From Sulfuricella sp. (GTDB taxonomy: Bacteria > Pseudomonadota > Gammaproteobacteria > Burkholderiales > Sulfuricellaceae), in assembly GCA_019911785.1 (NCBI GenBank), contig JAIOJM010000045.1, positions 1-33,579 on the forward strand: DNA of 33,579 nucleotides. Reading direction: 5' to 3'. This document shows positions 18,378 to 26,655 of this stretch, piece by piece. The first letter of the stretch is position 1. The number at the start of each line of letters is the position of its first letter. Both the position numbers and the translations under genes were made by a program. A model generated the notes under the pieces. It did no database searches. It had not been told where the DNA came from and worked only from the letters and a program-made list of their open reading frames with translations.

Positions 18378-18438
18378 AGCAAGGGCAATAAAGAGGGTAA
18401 TAACAAGTGCCGGGTCTACGGCGCAGGCATCACCTCTT

Positions 18439-19443
18439 TCAGCCCACCTTGTTTGATGTAATCCCCGTCCAGAAATCATGATCCTTGCGGAGAAATTCAT
18501 CGTAAGGGATGTAATGGGAGCCATCGCAAGAGAAGGTAAGGCCGACGAGGCCGTTAAAAATGTTCAGCGTGCCGGAACGCAGGTAGAACATCTCGTCCAT
18601 GAGACGCAACGTGCGAAAGGCATCCAGCACGCCGCGGACCTGCTCCGCGGGCACCAGCGCTCCGGTCGGGTAGGGAGTGCGGGGGTAGGCAAGGCAGATG
18701 TCCGGATCGATCAGGGCTTCGATATCCAGCAGACGATAACGGTAGGGATCCTCCATTACCCAGACAACGGCGCGGCTGCTGGAGAAGTGCAGAATCACGT
18801 GAAACACCCCGTGATAGAGCATGAGTTCGGCCACCACGCCCAGCACCGTGTCGACATGCTGGTCCATCTCGCTATCCGAGCGGGTCTGGTGGAATACCGT
18901 GCCGCGGATGGAGGGGTCTCCCTTGATCTGGCGCCAGTATCTCGGCTCTTCGTAGAGTTCGCGCGTCAGCGGCAGGTCGCGCAGGCCGAAATAGGCGCCG
19001 ATGAACCCCAATGCTTCACCTTTAGCGTTGCGCACGATCTGGGTGGCGGTGAGGGAGGGGCGCCGCTCGCGCAGGCTGATGTAGGCATCCGACAGGAAAA
19101 AGTCGGTGCTGGCCGTGATTTCGCGCAGGTAGGGCCGCTTGGCCCGATCCCGGCCAAAGCCCTCCAGCAGCCCTTCGTGGCTCACGTTATCGCTGATCTG
19201 GATCGCGTTGGCATCCAGCGCATAGAGGTGCTTGCAGTAAGGCAGTTCTTTCAGCGCCTCGCCCAGAATGGCATCAAGTTTTGCCCGATCGCCCCATACC
19301 GGAACGCACTCTGCCGCCAGCCGTCGCATGGGCTCCTGCAGCATGCCCACCAGTGATTCACGCTGGTGGGCGATGCTTTCTTGCAATGTTTCCTTCGGGG
19401 GCTTCATGTCCAGGCCATCAACAGTTAGGTTCCTTCGAGTCAT
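18439..19443 (-). CDS. PDC/Cache-like sensor domain protein
   Basis: A 334-residue protein without a signal peptide or membrane helix. Residues about 13-180 resemble a PDC (Cache) ligand-binding domain: VPVWGDRAKLDAILGEAL, LYALDANAIQISDN, RPYLREI and FLSDAYISLRERRPSLTAT are the kind of strands seen in periplasmic small-molecule sensors. The C-terminal half has no domain I recognise. A PDC domain in a protein lacking export or output domains is unusual. The start could be ATG 19443 or, with less upstream support, ATG 19407 (MKPPKETL); neither has a strong ribosome site. It converges with fic and diverges from the NYN gene. Confidence 0.55.
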   Translation of the reverse strand: MTRRNLTVDGLDMKPPKETLQESIAHQRESLVGMLQEPMRRLAAECVPVWGDRAKLDAILGEALKELPYCKHLYALDANAIQISDNVSHEGLLEGFGRDRAKRPYLREITASTDFFLSDAYISLRERRPSLTATQIVRNAKGEALGFIGAYFGLRDLPLTRELYEEPRYWRQIKGDPSIRGTVFHQTRSDSEMDQHVDTVLGVVAELMLYHGVFHVILHFSSSRAVVWVMEDPYRYRLLDIEALIDPDICLAYPRTPYPTGALVPAEQVRGVLDAFRTLRLMDEMFYLRSGTLNIFNGLVGLTFSCDGSHYIPYDEFLRKDHDFWTGITSNKVG

Positions 19444-19555
19444 TCGGTTGCTGCGCGCATTTAACGGTATTCTATGTGATTCTGCTAGACTTGATCAGGG
19501 AAATATTCTTTAACGCTCACTGCCGCCACAGGGCATATTACCGATGGAGCCAGTC

Positions 19556-20398
19556 ATGACCACCACCCAAAAAATTCGCAGCATGGCACTGTTCTGCGAT
19601 TTCGAGAATATCGCTTTGGGCGTGCGCGATGCCAAGTACGAAAAGTTCGATATCAGCAAGGTTCTGGAACGCCTGCTGCTCAAGGGCAGCATCGTGGTAA
19701 AAAAAGCCTATTGCGACTGGGACCGGTACAAGGAATTCAAGGCCCCCATGCACGAGGCCTCGTTCGAGCTGATCGAGATTCCCCATGTGCGCCAGTCGGG
19801 AAAAAACTCGGCCGACATCCGCATGGTGGTCGACGCTCTCGACCTGTGCTACACCAAGTCCCATGTGGACACCTTCGTCATCATCAGCGGCGATTCTGAT
19901 TTTTCGCCCCTGGTGAGCAAGTTGCGCGAGAACAACAAGACCGTGATCGGAGTCGGGGTCAAGAACTCCACCTCCGATCTGCTGATCGCCAACTGCGACG
20001 AGTTCATCTACTACGATGATCTGGCACGCGAGAACGCCGAGAAGGCGGAGAAAGCCAAGAAACGCACCAGCAAGAAAAAGCCGGCAGCCAAAGGTGCCGC
20101 GGAGGCGGCTCCTAAAACCGCACTCCCGGAAGAGGGCGGCAAGTCACAGGAAGCCCTGGACTTGATGATGGAGACGGTGGAGGCCCTGTTTGCGGAGCGC
20201 GGCGAAGAGGAAAAAATCTGGGGTTCGATGGTCAAGCAGGCGCTGAAGCGGCGCAAACCGGGCTTCAATGAGAGCTACTACGGCTTTCGCTCGTTCAGCA
20301 AGCTGCTTGAGGAAGCTGCCGCGCGCAAGCTGCTGGACGTGGAGCACGACGAGAAGTCGGGCGGGGTCATCATCAAGAATTTCAACCCGGAATATTAG
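19556..20398 (+). CDS. NYN-domain putative ribonuclease with LOTUS/OST-HTH domain
   Basis: A 280-residue protein with two parts. The N-terminal NYN (PIN-like, LabA/DUF88) domain has the acidic residues expected of a metal-dependent RNase: Asp15 in FCDFEN, the Asp in SADIRMVVDAL, and the pair in ISGDSDFSPL. A Lys/Ala-rich linker at about 160-195 follows (KKRTSKKKPAAKG). The C-terminal 80 residues fit a LOTUS/OST-HTH domain, an RNA-binding winged helix. I start at ATG 19556, which has GGAG seven bases upstream; ATG 19544 would add four residues. A role in RNA turnover or silencing is inferred from the domain pair. Confidence 0.85.
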   Translation: MTTTQKIRSMALFCDFENIALGVRDAKYEKFDISKVLERLLLKGSIVVKKAYCDWDRYKEFKAPMHEASFELIEIPHVRQSGKNSADIRMVVDALDLCYTKSHVDTFVIISGDSDFSPLVSKLRENNKTVIGVGVKNSTSDLLIANCDEFIYYDDLARENAEKAEKAKKRTSKKKPAAKGAAEAAPKTALPEEGGKSQEALDLMMETVEALFAERGEEEKIWGSMVKQALKRRKPGFNESYYGFRSFSKLLEEAAARKLLDVEHDEKSGGVIIKNFNPEY

Positions 20399-20408
20399 GC
20401 GGAATAAA

Positions 20409-20529
20409 CCTGGATTGTCTCACGCCCAATACGCCCCTGTGGGAGCGGCGCCCTCGCCGCGATTTTCGGTTGCATTCGCGCCGGGGGCGGCGCTCCTACA
20501 TTCACGAGCATTCCAATAGACAATCCCGG
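20409..20529. repeat. 121-bp REP-like element between convergent genes
   Basis: Outer ends CCTGGATTGTCT (20409-20420) and AGACAATCCCGG (20518-20529) are inverted repeats with one mismatch. Inside, TGTGGGAGCGGCGCCC near 20439 and GGCGGCGCTCCTACA ending at 20500 form a second inverted pair of the GTAGGAGCGGC REP style. It fills the spacer between the NYN gene and kup and can serve as a bidirectional terminator. Confidence 0.7.
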
Positions 20530-20546
20530 TTAAAGGAAAAAACGCA

Positions 20547-22451
20547 TCACAGCTCGATCTGCGTTCCCAGCTCCACCACCCGGTTGGTCGGAATCTTGAA
20601 GTAGTTGGAGATGCTGCCGGCGTTGCGCGCCATGCTGATGAACAGCTTTTCCCGCCACAGCGCCATGCCCGGCGCTATCGTCGCGATCAGGGTTTCCCGG
20701 CTGATGAAAAAAGAGGTTTCCATCATCTGGAATTCCAATCCGCATTCCTTGCATTGCGTCAGTGTTTTAGGGATGTCTGGCTCGTCCTTGAAGCCGTAAC
20801 GCACGATCACCCGATAAAAATCGTTGCCCAGCGACTGCACCTCGGCATGATCAATTTCCGGCACATGGGGCACGTCTTCGGTAATGACCGTCAGCAGCAT
20901 CACCCGCTCGTGCAACACTTTATTATGGATCAGGTTATGCAGCATGGCGTGGGGCACACCGCCAACATTGGCGGTAAGGAAAACCGCCGTGCCGGGCACG
21001 CGGAGTGGCGGGTGGGCGGCAATTCCGGCAAGAAATGGATCCAGCGCGATCGCGCCGGTCTGCAACCGTTCGAACAGCAGCGCCCGTCCCCGCTTCCAGG
21101 TAGAGAGCAGGGTGAATACCGCAATCGCGACAACCAGGGGGAACCAGCCCCCCTGCGGAATCTTCATGGCGTTGGCGCTGAAAAATGACAAGTCGATGAC
21201 CAGGAAAAAGGCGGCTACCACCCCACACGCCAACCAGCCCCAGCCCCATAGCGCACGTGCCACCACCACCGCCAGGATGGTGTCGATAGCCATAGTGCCG
21301 GTGACCGCAATACCATAAGCGGCGGCGAGGTTGCTGGAGGAGCGGAAGCCCAGCACCAGCGCGATGATCGCCACGAGCAGAGCCCAATTGATCGCCGGCA
21401 GATAGACCTGGCCGATTTCCCGCTCCGAAGTATGCTGCACCTCCAGTCGCGGACAGTAACCCAGCTGCATCGCCTGACGGGTGACGGAGAAGGCGCCCGA
21501 AATCACGGCCTGCGAAGCGATCACCGTGGCCAGAGTGGCCAGAGCCACCATCGGGTAAAGCGCCCAGGGCGGCGCGAGCAGATAAAACGGATTCTCCACT
21601 GCGGCGGGATTGTGGATCATCAGTGCGCCCTGGCCGAAGTAGTTGAGGAGCAGCGCTGGCAGCACGAAAAAGAACCATGCCGTCTTGATCGGCATGCGGC
21701 CAAAATGGCCCATGTCGGCATAGAGCGCCTCGCCCCCGGTCACCGCCAGTACCACCGCGCCCAAGGCCAGAAAGCCATACCACTTGTGCTCCACAAAGAA
21801 CTGGAAGCCGTAGAGCGGGTTCACCGCCTGCAATACCGCCGGTTCATCGAGGATATTGCTGATTCCCAGCAACGCCAGGGTGGCAAACCAGACTATCATC
21901 ACCGGCCCGAACAGCGCGCCCACGCTGGCGGTACCCTTGCGCTGGAACAGGAACAGCCCCGCCAGCACGATCAGGGTGATCGGGATAACGTAGAGCTCAA
22001 GCGCGGGGGTGGCGATCTTCAGTCCCTCCACGGCGGACAGCACCGAGATCGCCGGGGTAATCAGACTATCGCCATAGAACAGCGCGGCGCCGAATATCCC
22101 CATCGTCATCAGCAGCCAACGACTGCGCGTGTCTCCGGGCGAGCTTTTAAGCGTCAGCGCCAGCAGCGCCATAATGCCGCCCTCGCCATTGTTGTTGGCG
22201 CGCATGATGAAAATCACGTACTTCAGCGAAACCACGATCAGCAGCGCCCACAGCACCAGCGACAGCGCCCCGAGCACATTGTCATGACTGGGTGCAATGC
22301 CGTGGGCGCCGTGAAACACTTCCTTCAGGGTGTAAAGCGGGCTGGTGCCGATGTCCCCGAACACCACGCCGATAGCGGCAAGCATCAGTCCGGAGGTTTT
22401 GCTCTTGTCGCTTGCGCCCGTTAAGGGTTGTTTTTCGGTTGTACTCGTCAC
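20547..22451 (-). CDS. kup: Potassium uptake protein Kup (KUP/HAK family)
   Basis: Kup is an inner-membrane proton-coupled potassium importer. The 634 residues, with about 12 hydrophobic segments and a 180-residue soluble C-terminal part, match the family (622 in E. coli). The signature GVVFGDIGTSPLYTLKE is near residue 33, and GGEALYADMGHFG follows mid-protein. Translation starts at GTG 22451 with AAGGA at normal spacing. That ribosome binding site is a duplicate of the end of ntrX, left by a repeat insertion (see 22451-22585). The gene lies downstream of ntrY-ntrX on the same strand and may be co-transcribed with them. Confidence 0.95.
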   Translation of the reverse strand: MTSTTEKQPLTGASDKSKTSGLMLAAIGVVFGDIGTSPLYTLKEVFHGAHGIAPSHDNVLGALSLVLWALLIVVSLKYVIFIMRANNNGEGGIMALLALTLKSSPGDTRSRWLLMTMGIFGAALFYGDSLITPAISVLSAVEGLKIATPALELYVIPITLIVLAGLFLFQRKGTASVGALFGPVMIVWFATLALLGISNILDEPAVLQAVNPLYGFQFFVEHKWYGFLALGAVVLAVTGGEALYADMGHFGRMPIKTAWFFFVLPALLLNYFGQGALMIHNPAAVENPFYLLAPPWALYPMVALATLATVIASQAVISGAFSVTRQAMQLGYCPRLEVQHTSEREIGQVYLPAINWALLVAIIALVLGFRSSSNLAAAYGIAVTGTMAIDTILAVVVARALWGWGWLACGVVAAFFLVIDLSFFSANAMKIPQGGWFPLVVAIAVFTLLSTWKRGRALLFERLQTGAIALDPFLAGIAAHPPLRVPGTAVFLTANVGGVPHAMLHNLIHNKVLHERVMLLTVITEDVPHVPEIDHAEVQSLGNDFYRVIVRYGFKDEPDIPKTLTQCKECGLEFQMMETSFFISRETLIATIAPGMALWREKLFISMARNAGSISNYFKIPTNRVVELGTQIEL

Positions 22452-22585
22452 TTGCTATTCCTTGCCTATGGATATGCCCAACAGCGTAGGTTGGGCACGC
22501 TGTGCCCAACAAATGGTTTTGGGTTTGTCGGGCACGGAGTGCCCGACCTACGCAGCTTGCTATTCCTTGCCTATGGATATACCCA
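22451..22585. repeat. REP-like insertion flanked by a direct duplication of the ntrX end
   Basis: A 25-base direct repeat, extended to 30 with one mismatch, occurs at 22451-22480 and 22556-22585, period 105. Copy two carries the true ntrX C-terminus and stop. Between them lies a palindromic module, 22484-22553, with 15-base arms GCGTAGGTTGGGCAC and GTGCCCGACCTACGC and an inner TTGGGCACGCTGTGCCCAA hairpin. It looks like insertion of a REP-type unit with target duplication. Confidence 0.8.
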
Positions 22586-23822
22586 GTTGCTTCAGCTTGC
22601 GGTAGAGATGGGTACGCTCCAGCCCGACGCTTTCCGCCAGGCGGCTCATGTTGCCGCCGACCTTCTTGAGCTGATGCTCGAAATAAATCCGCTCGAACTC
22701 GTCGCGCGCCTCGCGTAACGGCTGATCGAGGGGCAGCGCATACTGGGCCGTGGACGGGGAAACGGGGGGGGCGAACTGTCCCAGCACCCGGCTGACGTCC
22801 TCGGCAGTAATCTCTTTGGACAGGGCGGTCAGCGTCAGCGTTTTCACTGCGTTGTCGAGCTGCGGCAAATTGCCGGGCCAGCTTTCATCGCGCAGAAGAT
22901 TCAGCGCCGCTGCGCTGAAATGGCGCGGGGGCGATTGCCCGGTTTCGATCAGCCGCGCCAGCGCCTGCCTGGCGAGATCGGGAATATCCTCGCTGTGTTC
23001 GCGCAGGCTGGGCACCGCCAGCGCCAGGCCATTGATCGCCTGAAACAGCCGGGCGTCGAACGCCCCCTCCTCGACCAGATGGGGCAGGGGCATGGACGTG
23101 GCGCACACCAGGCGCACACCATACTTTTCCAGCTTGTTCAGGATCAGAGCAAGACCCTTCTGTTCCAGCTTGCCCAAATTTCCGATCTCATCCAGATAGA
23201 GCAGGCCATCGCGCGCCTGCTCCAGCAGGCTCATCGGGTCGTCCGCCAGAACGGCCAGGGTTTCCGGCGCAACCCAGGGGGTATTCGAACGATGCAGGTA
23301 GCGCGCGCACAATTCCATGCCGGAGCCCGGTTCCCCGGTCAACAGCAGGGGAGAGATCTGGTTGGCCACCTGCGCCAGGCGCATTTTCAATTCGCTGACG
23401 GCGGCGCCCGTTCCCAGGCCGGCCAGCGCCTCCCCGTTGCACGGCAGCGGCTCGCCCTTCTTGAGCGCGCGCTCCACGGTGCTCAGCAGCTTTTGCAGGG
23501 CGATGGGCTTTTCCAGAAAGTCCGCGGCACCGATGCGCGTCGCCTCCACCGCGGTATCAATGGTGCCGTGACCGGACATCATGATCACCGGCATGGTCAG
23601 CAGTCCGTTGCTTTCCCACTCCTTGAGCAGGGTGATGCCGTCGGTGTCCGGCATCCAGATGTCGAGCAGCACCAGGTCAGGGCGTTTCTGGCTGCGGTAG
23701 CTGCGCGCCGCGCCGGCATTTTCCGCCAGCGCGACAATGTAGCCCTCGTCATGCAGGATTTCCCTCAGCAGCTCGCGGATGCCGACCTCATCGTCCACCA
23801 CCAGGATTTCATTGGCTGCCAT
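22560..23822 (-). CDS. ntrX: NtrX-family response regulator with degenerate AAA+ domain
   Basis: A 420-residue regulator with three parts. The receiver has Asp10-Asp11, the phospho-acceptor Asp54 (LLDIWMPD) and Lys105. A central region is descended from sigma-54 activator ATPases, and a Fis-type helix-turn-helix forms the C-terminus (GGNMSRLAESVGLERTHLYR). The ATPase is degraded: Walker A reads GEPGSGME (163-170) with Met169 where Lys is needed, and no GAFTGA loop is present. A Walker-B-like LYLDEIG remains. It should therefore bind DNA and receive phosphate but not remodel sigma-54 holoenzyme. The ATG directly abuts the ntrY stop (TAGATG), so kinase and regulator are coupled. The stop lies in the duplicated segment shared with the kup leader. 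Confidence 0.88.
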   Translation of the reverse strand: MAANEILVVDDEVGIRELLREILHDEGYIVALAENAGAARSYRSQKRPDLVLLDIWMPDTDGITLLKEWESNGLLTMPVIMMSGHGTIDTAVEATRIGAADFLEKPIALQKLLSTVERALKKGEPLPCNGEALAGLGTGAAVSELKMRLAQVANQISPLLLTGEPGSGMELCARYLHRSNTPWVAPETLAVLADDPMSLLEQARDGLLYLDEIGNLGKLEQKGLALILNKLEKYGVRLVCATSMPLPHLVEEGAFDARLFQAINGLALAVPSLREHSEDIPDLARQALARLIETGQSPPRHFSAAALNLLRDESWPGNLPQLDNAVKTLTLTALSKEITAEDVSRVLGQFAPPVSPSTAQYALPLDQPLREARDEFERIYFEHQLKKVGGNMSRLAESVGLERTHLYRKLKQLGISIGKE

Positions 23823-25946
23823 CTAAGCCGTTTCTCCGCAGGGTAAATAAACGCAGACGCTCGCCCCGTGGGGCTTAATATTTTCGATTTTCATCCTGCC
23901 GTGATGCTCCTCGATGATTTTTTTGACCACCGCCAGGCCCAGCCCGGTGCCCTTCGGCTTGGTCGTGACATAAGGCTCGAACAATCGCGCCATGAGCGCT
24001 TCGGGAAAACCGCAACCGTTATCCCGGACGGTCAGCCTGACCCAGTTTTCTTCCGCGGCGGTTTCCACCGTAATCTGGGGCTGCTCCGTTTCGGCCAGGG
24101 CATCCTGGGCATTTTGCAGCAAATTATGCAGCACCTGGCGCAGCAGGGTCGGATCCCCGGTCACCAGCGGCAAAGCCGGCGCAAGCCGGGTCGAGATGTG
24201 CGCGCCGGAGTGCTCGTACAGTGCCAGGATTTCGTACACCAGCTGATTGAGGTCCACCGCCTCCAGATTCAGGCTGGGGGCGCGGGCGTATTCGCCAAAA
24301 GCGTTCACCATGCTCTTCAACGCCGTCACCTGATTGACGATGGTTTGCGTCGCCCGCTTCAGCACCTCTGCATCCGGCGCGCTTAATTTTCCCGCAAGCT
24401 TGTGCTCGAGCCGCTCGGCCGAGAGCTGGATCGGGGTGAGCGGATTCTTGATTTCGTGCGCCAGGCGACGCGCCACCTCGCCCCATGCCGCATCGCGCTG
24501 AGCCTGGAGCAAATGGGTGATGTCGTCGAATACCACGATGAAGTCGTTGCCCACCGCTGCCGGCAGCCGCGTGCCGCGCACCAGCAAGACCTGGTTGCCG
24601 TTCCTGCCGGCATATTCCATCTGAGTTTGCCACTCTTTTCCTTCATTGTGGCGAAATTGCGCTTCAACCGCCACAGCGAGCGCCTTCAGCGCTTCGTCAT
24701 TAAGCGCCCACTTGTAGAGCCGGCGTTTGCTCAGAACGGATGCATCCACCCCCAGAATTTCCGCGGCGGCAGGGTTGATGGTCTTGAGGCTGAGATTTTC
24801 GTCAAACGCCAGCACCCCGCTCGACAAGTGCGCCAGGATGCTTTCCAGGTAAGCTTTCGCCGTTTCCAGCTGGCGCTGGTTGAGCTCGACCACTGCGCGC
24901 GCCTCCGCCAACTGGCGGGTCATGTCGTTGAACGACTGCATCAGGGAGCCCAGCTCGTCCCGGCTATGAACCGCCGGCATGATGCTGAAATCCCCCGAGG
25001 CGACGGCCTGAGTCCCCTTCGCCAGCAGGCCGAGCGGGGCGGAAAGGCGCGCGCTCAACAGGAAAGCCAGCGCGATCGAGGAAAGCAAGGCAAGCAGCAG
25101 CGCCAGCGTCAGGGTCAGGCCGTAGACCCGTTTCATTCCCAGCCGAGATACGGAAAGCTCCTGGTAATCGCGGTACACCGCCTGCACTGTCTCCGCATCC
25201 TTGGCCAGCCGCTCCGGAACTGGCTGGAACAGCTGCAATACCCGAATATTTTCCTTCAGGCCCAGCACGTTGACCGGAACAACCACTCGCAAATACAGGC
25301 CTTTTCCAGGAATCGACTCGATCGCGGCATAAGGTTGCTGCTGGCGCACCTGGCGCAACAACGAAGGCGCAGGGCGATCAGGTTGCAGGCCAGCGCGCTC
25401 GCTGCCGGAAAAAGCGATGAGTGCGCCGCGTGAACTGAATAGCGCCGCCTCCTGCACGCCCGCCTGCTCGCGCAAGTTGTTAAGCAGCGTCAAAGGCTCG
25501 TCGACCGGCTGATCCACCAGAGCCAGCGCCATGTATTCCCCTTTTTTATTGAGGTCGCGCACCAGGTTGTCGAGCGCGCTGCGGCCCAGGCTCAGCCCCC
25601 CTTCCAGGGCGTTGTCCACGCGCACGTCGAACCAGGTCTCGATACTCTTGCTCAAAAACTGTACCGAAACCCCGTACACCAGTACGCCGGGAAGCACTGC
25701 CATCAAGGCAAACATCAGGAGCAGCCTTAACGTCAGCTTCGCACCGAAAACGCGCGCCTTGAGCTTGCGCCGCAGATTCCACAGCTGGTAGAGAACCAGA
25801 GCCAGCAGGCACGCCGCCAGCGCGCCGTTAAGGCCCAGCAGCAGGGTGTAATATTGCGAAAATGCAGCGGCGTCGCCGCTGGCGCTGGACAGCAAGTACA
25901 GCGCCACCGCGCCGAGGCCCACGCACAGGTAAAGGACGTATTTCAT
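23823..25946 (-). CDS. ntrY: NtrY-type membrane sensor histidine kinase
   Basis: A 707-residue membrane kinase. It has about three N-terminal hydrophobic segments, an extracytoplasmic region, another membrane helix near 280-300 and a HAMP domain (LSAPLGLLAKGTQAVASGDF). A PAS domain follows, then the phospho-His near residue 496 in RRLAHEIKNPLTPIQLSAER. The ATPase boxes are NLLQNAQDAL, VRDNGCGFP and KGTGLGLAVVKKI. NtrY with NtrX responds in other bacteria to nitrogen, redox or cell-envelope cues; which applies here is not visible. All catalytic boxes look intact, in contrast to its partner. It sits 25 bases after the DUF4390 gene in the conserved rsmB-DUF4390-ntrY-ntrX order. Confidence 0.94.
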   Translation of the reverse strand: MKYVLYLCVGLGAVALYLLSSASGDAAAFSQYYTLLLGLNGALAACLLALVLYQLWNLRRKLKARVFGAKLTLRLLLMFALMAVLPGVLVYGVSVQFLSKSIETWFDVRVDNALEGGLSLGRSALDNLVRDLNKKGEYMALALVDQPVDEPLTLLNNLREQAGVQEAALFSSRGALIAFSGSERAGLQPDRPAPSLLRQVRQQQPYAAIESIPGKGLYLRVVVPVNVLGLKENIRVLQLFQPVPERLAKDAETVQAVYRDYQELSVSRLGMKRVYGLTLTLALLLALLSSIALAFLLSARLSAPLGLLAKGTQAVASGDFSIMPAVHSRDELGSLMQSFNDMTRQLAEARAVVELNQRQLETAKAYLESILAHLSSGVLAFDENLSLKTINPAAAEILGVDASVLSKRRLYKWALNDEALKALAVAVEAQFRHNEGKEWQTQMEYAGRNGNQVLLVRGTRLPAAVGNDFIVVFDDITHLLQAQRDAAWGEVARRLAHEIKNPLTPIQLSAERLEHKLAGKLSAPDAEVLKRATQTIVNQVTALKSMVNAFGEYARAPSLNLEAVDLNQLVYEILALYEHSGAHISTRLAPALPLVTGDPTLLRQVLHNLLQNAQDALAETEQPQITVETAAEENWVRLTVRDNGCGFPEALMARLFEPYVTTKPKGTGLGLAVVKKIIEEHHGRMKIENIKPHGASVCVYLPCGETA

Positions 25947-25971
25947 TGCTTCCGCCCCACGCCTGTCAACA

Positions 25972-26655
25972 TCAGGGAGTTACGTTCCAGCGGTGCCATT
26001 CCGAATCCAGGTTCCAGTCTTTTGACGCCAGCGCATTCACCTGCAAGGGTTTGGGTAGCTGCGCCAGATCCAGCCTCATGCGCAGGCCGGCTTGATAGAC
26101 ATCCCGTTTTTTCACCAGCGGCGACTTATCCGGCAGCGGCGTTTTGCCGTCAGCCGAAGGCTTGCCGACCACCAGCGCCTTGTCCACCTCCAGAGGCTGG
26201 CTGGCTGCCCGCGGTTTCTCTGCCAGCAGCGCTTTTTCAGCGACATGCCATTTTTGCAGGCGTCCAAGTTCGTGCAGGGCCTCGTTCAGGGAGGAAAAGT
26301 TCTGGTATTTGGCGTTGTTGGTGAGCTGATATTGGCGCGTCAACGCATGGTAGCTCAAGCGGATATGCTGCTGCGCCGTGACGATGACTTCATCCAGCCA
26401 GTACCAGCGCGGCTTCCTGATCTCAAATTCGACGACAAAATTGAGCGGAACCCCCTTGTTCAAAGTCTCTTCAATCGCCGGACGGAGGCCGATTTCCAGG
26501 TCGGCATTCAGCGCCAGGATTTCGTCCACCACCCCCAGCTCGGCGGATTTGACCTCGATGCCGTCCGCCTCGGCGACCAAAGATGTCGCCAGGAGCAGGG
26601 CCAGAAGAAAAACCCTGGCTGCGGTAAAAAGCTTAGGCTTTGAGCAATAGCGCAT
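25972..26655 (-). CDS. DUF4390 exported protein
   Basis: A protein of about 227 residues with a signal peptide (KLFTAARVFLLALLLATSLVAEA), so probably periplasmic. The mature part has the DUF4390 pattern (ELGVVDEILALNADLEIGL, LNFVVEFEIRKPRWYWLD, LSYHALTRQYQL). A Lys/Pro-rich insertion at about 140-175 is not something I expect in the family. I give ATG 26655; ATG 26667 and 26670 are also in frame and would lengthen the overlap with rsmB from about 23 to 38 bases. None has a clear ribosome binding site, so translational coupling with rsmB is likely. The function is unknown; the steady linkage to ntrY suggests a role in sensing or the envelope. Confidence 0.8.
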   Translation of the reverse strand: MRYCSKPKLFTAARVFLLALLLATSLVAEADGIEVKSAELGVVDEILALNADLEIGLRPAIEETLNKGVPLNFVVEFEIRKPRWYWLDEVIVTAQQHIRLSYHALTRQYQLTNNAKYQNFSSLNEALHELGRLQKWHVAEKALLAEKPRAASQPLEVDKALVVGKPSADGKTPLPDKSPLVKKRDVYQAGLRMRLDLAQLPKPLQVNALASKDWNLDSEWHRWNVTP

